A DNA stretch of 64,000 bases from Lytechinus pictus (Eukaryota; Echinodermata; Echinoidea; Temnopleuroida; Toxopneustidae): NCBI RefSeq assembly GCF_037042905.1, contig NC_087257.1:27217501-27281500 (forward strand), written 5' to 3'. Below are positions 43,101-52,100 of this stretch, piece by piece. The translations under genes and the position numbers were made by a program. Positions within the stretch are counted from its first letter, which is position 1. Each line of letters opens with the position of its first letter. The notes below the pieces were generated by a model that did no database searches, was not told the origin of the DNA, and saw only the letters and a list, made by a program, of their open reading frames with translations.

Positions 43101-46100
43101 AGATAAAACAGATTATAATTACTTTTTTTCATATCACATGTATTTTGCGTGTAATCTGTATGGGACATGACTTTTTCTCAAAACTAGATTCTACATTCCT
43201 CTATTTCGTGGGCCATATCTCAATTTTTTCTTGTCAGTTTTCCCTGAGCTTTTAGAAAGTTGTAGCTGAGATTCTAAGCTTTCGCAAGTGTTCACTCCAT
43301 TTTTTGATCAGATGCCGGGATCATGCCCGTTTTTCGCTTGCAAAATTGGATTTGTAATTCTCAAATTTGCTTACGTGTAATCTCAATGGGAACGTGTAAT
43401 CTCTATGGGGAATATCGTGGCTGAATGGATAATGCATTTGACTAGCGTCCTTGGGGTCCCAGGCTGAGTCCTGGGGTGAACAAGATGATTTTTTTTTCTT
43501 TTTTTTTTCATTTTTACCACCTCGTACATGATCCTTTAGGACAATTAAAAGGTATAAAATTTAGCAAGATAAAACACATTATAATTACTTTTTTTCATAT
43601 CACATGTATTGTCATATATTAAAGAGACTTTTTTCACAGTGCTTTATCATCTCCCGTCTTTCACAAGTATTCTATCCATAATGAACATTCAGTTGTCATC
43701 ATGATGATTATATTGATCTGCATGAACATGGTGATAGTGATCATGATGGCGAGAATAAGGACAGACCACCTAATTCGTCCACATGACGAATTAAAATCTA
43801 GTTCAATTTATTGTTGTTCATTTACAATTACATGTAGGTCTATTAATGTTTATTGTTTGAATTTCATATATAAATTAACTGGATGTTCTGGATGTTTCTT
43901 AAGAAACAGCTGAGCAAAAACATGCTAATCAAAAGAAGTATATAGAGGCAGCGATTGCATGAATGGCCTGCGCATCTATAGCCTCTTTGAGGCGTTCAAG
44001 TGCAGGCTTATACAATTTTGTCCATCAAATTTAATAGGATGAAGTTTATCAAATTTGAACAGAATTTGTATTCAGAGGAATCCTTTTCATAATAAATTTT
44101 TTGATAAAACCAACTTGAAAATTATTTTATGAAATATTGAATGCATCACAGACTGACAGCTTACATCAACATGTCAACTATTTCTCCAGCTAAGCTATGC
44201 TATGCCTACACCAGCACAGCTCTCAGTCAATCATCGCCTCAACACAGGCGGGTATGAAACTGTATTAGCGCCAATACATGTATACATTCGGGCACTGACT
44301 GTTCCTCACCAAAAATCTCCACTGAAAATCCTAATTTCGGTCTTAATATTGCAGGATCTGCGCAATATTTCCAAAGCACCAAGTGGCTTAGCTTACCGGG
44401 GTAGTTCAGATTTAAGAAGTTGAGTCGCCGAAAATTAATCTAAAATAAAATAAACTGTGATTTTCTTCAGAGTTCACGATCTTATTTTCTTGCAAATTTA
44501 GGATGGTATCTTAAAAATTAATCCAATAAAAAAGGATATTTTTTACTATCAAAGTTATTGCGAGACCTGCCGGTGCCGTGCAGCATTATGAAAAATAGTA
44601 CCCGGGATATCGAGAGTTTGAAACTCGATACGCATTTTTCTGAAGCCCCGCGCCCGTGATTCTAAAAATCCATTAAGTTACACATCAGCACACGAGGGCA
44701 GAATCGCTCGTCGCTCCTGTGTATTTTCAATGCTGTTAGACTGTTAGATGCTAGTGGACAAAATTTAAAGATCTAAGATAGGTGATTTATATAGGGGGCC
44801 GGGCCTAATTGCCTCAGCAAGCAGATTTCTTGTGACGAATTATGTTGACGTACGAGACAGACTTGTAACTAACTCAATGCTTTAATTTAAAAGAAAAAGT
44901 CTGAAAGTGAATAGAAACCAAACGAGTAGGCCCTAGATCGACTAGATCTACAGTAGAGTAAAGTCCCCAAACATCGGACGGTTCCAAATATCGGAAGAAA
45001 ATGACTTCAACTCCTTCCCCATAACTACAGGGACCCGCCCTGGCAGGGGACTTGCATGCATAAGACACATGAACATACATGTACCTGCTATTGAACTGCA
45101 CACACAGTAAATCAAAAAAAATATTCCAGGGGATAAATCCTGGGGTAAAATCCATGATTTTGACTTCCAGAGATTCTTATGACCCTCTCTAATTATGGAC
45201 TCCAAAAGATCGATGACCAAAAAATATCTCGTAAGGGGGAAGTGATTTCCGCTGGAAATATCGCTGCTGAGATTGCACATGTTCGATCTATCGCAAAAAA
45301 AATCTGCAATGGCCTCCGCGGGGGTTCCTTACGGCGGGAAATTCGAAACCCTTCCAAATATGGCACGATCCAAAATATTGGACATATTGGCCGATTATTT
45401 TTAAATTGGAAATGCGTGCTGATCGAAAGAGGTCCATTTGGTAAGTAAAATAATTATTTACCAATTTCTATATCAAAATTATTGATAGTAATAATTAAAA
45501 TCGGCATTTGCGCAGCTAAAATGAATTATTTTATCAACAATTAAGGCTTTTATTTTGGGGTCTAGAGCGCGATTTAAATTGCCAAAATTGATCGCGGCGC
45601 ACAACTCGAGAGAACCAGCGCCCTACCTGCGACCGATCGCGATCGCATGCGATGTTTTAAAATCGGCTGTGAATAATACGTGCGAGGAAAAAGATACTGG
45701 CCCAAAATCACCAATTTTGAGGATAACCGGAGGATGGAAACGGAGTGAAATACGGGTGTAGAGTAAGATATTAAGTTATTCATCTTTCTCGTTATATTTT
45801 TTTCTTTAATTTTTACGATAAAAATGATTTCCATCCCACAAACACACTGAGAGTATACCGAGGAGATCATTTGGGTGTGGAAACGACCCACAACGAACAA
45901 CAACAACAATTTCCATCCCACCTTTGTGACTCGGTATATCCGAACTGGTTCACCGTCTCGAAGTTCGGGTAGGTGGAGTGTAGTGTAGCGGTAGTGAAGT
46001 GGAGTGGAGCCTGCACGAACTTCGCTCGAGGTAGCTGAATGGCCGCACACCAACCCCCGGCCACACGCAGATGCAGTTACTCTACGGCTACGCGTCCAAT

Positions 46101-49100
46101 ATTGGGAAAGTTCTGCGTCCGATTTTTGGCAAAAAACAAGCTTCTGGTAGTAAGTAAATAATTTCCGTTTACCATAATTTTTTCGATTCTATTTTTTTAT
46201 GACATTAATAATAATATTCAACATTTCTAGTATAGGCCTACTACAGAACCGGAAATAAACATGATTTTTATTTGATTCAATTATTTTTTTGGGGGGGGTC
46301 CAATTATGTTTAAGTGTACGATATTTGGGCACTTTACTTATAGTAGGCACTTCAGGTGAAAATTAAGAAAGGCTGTTCCAGCATATTTGATAGGCTCACA
46401 ATGAGGCTCAATATCTACGATTCACAAAACTGTTTGAATTTTCAAATTCCGATATCTAGTCCTAAGTCAAGTTATTGTCATCTTTGTGATGAAAAAACAG
46501 GGCTTTTTGTGGACAAAAGAAGATTGCAAAATCTTATTATTCTCTTTGTTTTGGGCATGGCACATTTATAATACATAGCTTATGGGGAATTGTACAAGCT
46601 TTTTATTTAAATCTTAAAGTACTCAGATTGATTTGACATATTGGCATATGATTTCTTTGGTTCAAGGGCAACTACCCCTGGACGATAACCCCCCCACCCC
46701 CACCCCCGGACAATTCCCCTCCCCCACCCCCCTGGACAATTACCCCCCCCCCCCCGGACAACTACACTGTAGTCTGTACCCCTATCCAAAAATCTACACC
46801 TAACCTAACCCTATTTCGGGGGTAATTGCCCTGTGGTAGGTTTGTGCACAGGGTAAACATGACTTGATATTGATTTTCTTTGCTTGAAATTAGAAATTAA
46901 GTTTTCAATGAATATTATTTGTAATCAAAGAAAGAGAATTAAAATAATAATCTTAGGATTTCTATCAAAAAATAAAAACAGATTGATTTCAATTGTCTAT
47001 TATCTCATTATTGTCTTGTTATTGTGGTCTCAATAAAATTGTTGATATTATTATTGTCTCATCATCGTTTCATTATTGTCCCAATAATTATTATAATTAT
47101 AATAATTATTATTATCATGATAATTATTTTTGTTTCATTAATATTATTTTCTAAATAATTATTACAATTATAATTACTATCATTATAGTAATTATTGTTA
47201 TAATTATTTCATAATAATAATTATTATTGTCTCAATAATCATAAGGCCTTTAATTATAATTATGATTATTTTTATAATTATAATTATAATAATTTTTATA
47301 ATAATAATCATTATTGATTACTTATCAATATTACTGTCTCAGTAATTATTACAAGTACAATTACTTTCATTATAATTGTTATCATTATAATTATTTTATA
47401 ATAATTATTATTATTGTAATAATAGTTATTATTGTCTCAATAGTTATATAATTATAATTATTGGGACAATAATGAAACGATGATGAGACAATAATAATAT
47501 CAACAATTTTATTGAGACCACAATAACAAGACAATAATGAGATAATAGACAATTGAAATCAATCTGTTTTTATTTTAATTTATTATAATTATAATTATTT
47601 CTACAATTATATTTATTTTAATTATAAATAAGTATTATTATTATAATGATTATTATTGATATCTCATTAATATTATTGTCTCAGTAATTATTACAATTCA
47701 AATTACATCATTATAATTGTTATCATTACAATTATTTTATTATAATAATGATTACTGTAATAATTATTATTGTCAATAAATACTAGAATTGATGTCTCAT
47801 TAACATTGTCTCAATAATTATTACAATTATAATTATTATCATTTTAATTATAATTGTTATCATTATAATCATAATAATTATTATTGTAATAATAATTATT
47901 ATAATTGTCTCAATATTTATTGTCTCATATTATTAATGTCTCATCATCACTGTTGCCTCATTATTGTCTTCTCTTATTTTTTAATAATATCTTTCAAATA
48001 ATAATTAACACCATAACAAAGGTCCATAAATCAGATATCAAATTCATGAAACACTTCTCATGTATGTAAACCTATTTCTAAATTAAATTCATGAAAGGAG
48101 CTTTCTGTGCCATTCAAAATACGACTTTCATTAACAATACCATATTCTAGACATTCAGACTCATTTCCAAAAAAAATCACTTATCAAACAAAATTCTTGA
48201 AGTTTACATGCAGTTTTGCTCTTAATACTTATTTCACACGATTTCTACAAAATTATTTTCAAAATAACAATTTGATTTTCATAATTAACAGAGCTCAAAT
48301 CGTAATTTAAAAAAATATACAACGGCTGAAACATACTGTGTCTGAATACCAAGACTAATCTCAACCCTGCTCGATCGGCCGAGTCAGATTCACAAACACC
48401 TCATGACACTCAAAACTGAAGCTCATATCCGCAGGCTCTCTACGGACCAAATTTGATTAGAATTTAACAAAATGTTCTCAAATATACAATTTTATTACTG
48501 ACCGAGTTTACAAGGGATCCGATGAATACAAGAAGGTGATTTCAAGCAAAGAAAAATAAATACCTGAATATTAGGTCCTTCCCTCGCATGAAGGTAAGTG
48601 ATACTCCGTCTTGTGTATTTCCGATGTTTACCGAAGATGTACGAAGCAACCGCGGGAATTTTTGACCAATCAAAATCAGCGGAATAAAGGAAGAAAGTGA
48701 CTCTGTCTTTTCGAGCAATGCCGAATGCAACTCCAGCGCTCGGCCAAAGTGCCGAGCGGAGCGAACTGTGTGTGTTAGATATGCGCTCGCCATTCACTGC
48801 AATGCAAAAATCTACATCTAGCGCTGTGTCCGCGCGATCGCCTGCCCGGCTGAAGTGTCTACTTATAGTTCACCCACGGGTACATTACCACCGCCGTGCA
48901 CAGGATAACCACTGGCACGGCACTTGCAATACGTTTACGTCTATTGTAAAAATTAGAAATAGATACCTATTTAATGTGAGATAAGCTTTGGATATGAAAC
49001 TTACCAAACGATATGAAGCCAATTTAAATTCCTCTCTGTCTTTCTGGTACTTTATATCAATGATTTTTCTTGATGTCGAAGCAGGCATGGGGCTGATTCG

Positions 49101-52100
49101 CTGGTTCTCTCTATACGCACAGAGAGGGCGTGCGATATTATTTAATAAACTTGCTTGTTTGCGTCGTTGACGTCAGATCAGCTGTACTGCTGGTTGCGTT
49201 CTAGGCGCTCCGCATTTTTTTCGCTGTTCACCGTTATTTTATGATGTAGCGCCATCAGCGATTATACGTGACATGCAACCTGTTGATTTTTTTGGTACGA
49301 TTTCCTATTATGCGCCGGCGACTTGAATCTAGACTGTTCGATAGGAAAAATTCGCATTTCGATTGTTGTTTGCGTAATTTCTACCGCAGTATTAAGGATC
49401 GGACGGAGTAACTGGCTGAGATTTGGAGGTAAGCGTTTAAAATCCATTTTTATAGATACGTTCGTGCTGATTTTTAAAATTAGATTACATTATAAGATTA
49501 AGATGACTAAATTTAGTATATTGTGAAGATTTAGGCGTGTTTCATATTCTCACATTCGTGTGATGAATGAAAACGTCAAAATTAATTATGAAATGACATG
49601 CGTTGTGCAAGGTTAGTATACTAACCTCACATGTTGTGTGAGTGCTTATAGTTGTTACTTGTAGATCTATTTCTAACAATATTTTTAAATCACTGACATT
49701 AATTTTTTTTTCACTTTCAGCCTGTTTGTCATGTTTTTCAGTCTAAAAACCCCTTTAAAATCCAGTTCATTTTCTAACGTATAGACTTTAAACTTAAGTT
49801 TAAGTTTAAGTGAGTCTAGAGTCTCTAGACCATGTACCGTATGTAGTCTTGTAGACTAGAGAGATTAGAGGTTTAATGTAGGGTGTCTGGAGAAAAAAAT
49901 TATTTTTCTTATTTCAAGAAAATATCACATTTTCTTTGTGAATTTGAAGAGAAGTGACCTTCAAACTGACAGAAATGTAACATTTTTGAAAAAATCCAAT
50001 TATTGGCTGCAAAAAAGAAGAATGAAATTAGGTCAATTTTCAGCATTGTTCTGCCATAGACTGTGTAGTTAAGAAATGGACACACACAATTCCAAATTTT
50101 TAGCTTCTGAGTAGCCAGGCGGCTTCTAGAGAGTAAAAATCATTTACTAACGTAAGGCAAGGCTCGACATTAGCGGTGGCCCGGGGCCACCAGAAATTCA
50201 CCTCGGGCAACCATTATTGATAAAATGTTAAGTTTTGGTGGCCCGAATCGGGCAACCAATAATTTTCAAAGTAGCGCAATTTTTCTCCCGATTTTGCACG
50301 CATTTATCAACTTTCTACAGTTCAACTTGCAACCCAGTTCGTCATGCGCCCTTTTTGTTGATCTACACACAAATACACACACACAAAGTTTGCATATTAG
50401 GCCTACAGCTATAGCATACAGTAGCTATTATCCAGCCAGCCGCGCCAGCCGGCTGGCGTGAGCTTTGCATGAAGCCACTGCATACAGCTGTGCTCTAGAT
50501 CTAGCTCAGCCTATTCAGACTCTGGGAGCTGCGATAAAAAATGTTGCTGCTAAGAAATCTTCCACAGAACTTTGAAAATCTGAGTCAAAGTCACATTTTA
50601 CACCAATGAAATGACATTCTACAGTCTATATTACGAAAATTTGGTGTACCCTGATTATTTGCAAGCATTAAGAAGAGGAATTATGACCTCTCTTTTGACT
50701 ACAAAAGACCGATTTCCAAATGAATTAATACACATAAAAACACATAGGCAAGTACATCACAGTCCCACGTGTGCATTTGTATGTATGTTGATACTTTGTT
50801 TCTTTCAAAGCTGTGTCTTTTCTAGCCAAAAATAAACAGACAGTTTCTTTCTTTCTTGTTTATAAATGACTTCTTAAACCATTCTTGAGAAAGTAAATAC
50901 TTTGGGAAGGCATTTCATTGATATGAAATGTGAATTTTCCAACATTTTGGCAAATATAGGGAAGGACTTTTCTCACACTTTTTTTCCAGATATAACTTTT
51001 GCCGTTTTCTTTTTATTTTTTTTCTTTCATTTTTTTTTACAGTGGTTAAACCATTTATACCCCTTCCCATTGAATATGCCTGATTAAAAAATATGTTTCT
51101 ACTGAAAATAAAATAATACAAACTAAAGGATATAAAAATAGAAATGTGCCATTCCCAGAAGGTAAGTGAAAATTATTTGCTTGGCTTTTAATTATATTCC
51201 AGTCAGAAAAGACTGTTGCCACAGCTGTTAAAAAAATATTTGTAATGGCTTCTTAATTTTCCGCTTTTTTTTTTTTTCCCTGTTCTATGCACTATTTATT
51301 TACTTTACCATTATGAGTGTGTGTCTATACGGAGGTTTTAAAAAAAAGTCCGCACAACCTGCGAACAATAAAATTCATTTATTCTCTTTCAATCATTTCA
51401 TTTTTACGAAAGAAACAATTTATACATGTATTTTACCACAAGCCAATTAGCAAAGTAAAATAACAGCAAACAAGGTTTACATACAAGATGATAAAGTGAA
51501 AGTACTTAGTGGTAGTGGCTGCAGAATTAATATTTCAGAAGTTTTTTTTATTAATTTTTAATGTGTTTCTTTATATTTTTCGGGCCACCAAACTTTAATA
51601 TTGGGCCACCAAAAAAAATTATTTGATGGTTTTGGTGGCCCGAACGGGCCACCAAAAAAAAAAGTCAATGCGGAGCCTTGCGTAAGGTTACTCTCATACG
51701 AAGCCAGGACTTCTACCTCATAGACCCACACAAAGGAAGCCAAAACCTGAAACTTTCACCCCCGAGATTTCTACTTTCCTTCTAAAAGATCTAGCTCTAA
51801 ATCATGTACATAGTATAAAACTTCATTTCCGACATTTCTACGCTCTCGTTGTTATTTTTAAAACAAGAATTCATCAAAAAAATGAAAAAATATTGTTTCG
51901 TCGCGTAACGTTGGGGAAGTACAATAAGAAACAAGATGGCGGCGTAAACATCGGGCAAGTCTCTTCCGTCTATTCATGATATTTTTCTCATTTTTTTTAA
52001 TGAATTCTTCTTCAAAAATAACAACGAGAGCGTAGAAATGTCGGAAATGAAGTTTTATCCCATGTACATGATTTAGACTAGAGCTAGATCTTTTAGAAGG

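Larger units (their letters stand above)
48480..49450. promoter_or_regulatory. CpG-rich promoter-like island
   Basis: Many CpGs, a CCAAT box, and consensus donors on both strands: minus at 49005, plus at about 48593 (ATGAAG|GTAAGTG), plus at about 49433 (TTTGGAG|GTAAGCG). This pattern suggests divergent first exons of uncharacterised or non-coding transcripts inside CATIP intron 1. No downstream exons were identified for the plus-strand candidates. Confidence 0.35.

Noticed and set aside
48542..48793. 83-codon minus-strand frame as full CATIP N-terminus
   Set aside because: It runs across the CCAAT box and CpG island and has no homology; only its last nine codons are kept as a tentative alternative first exon.
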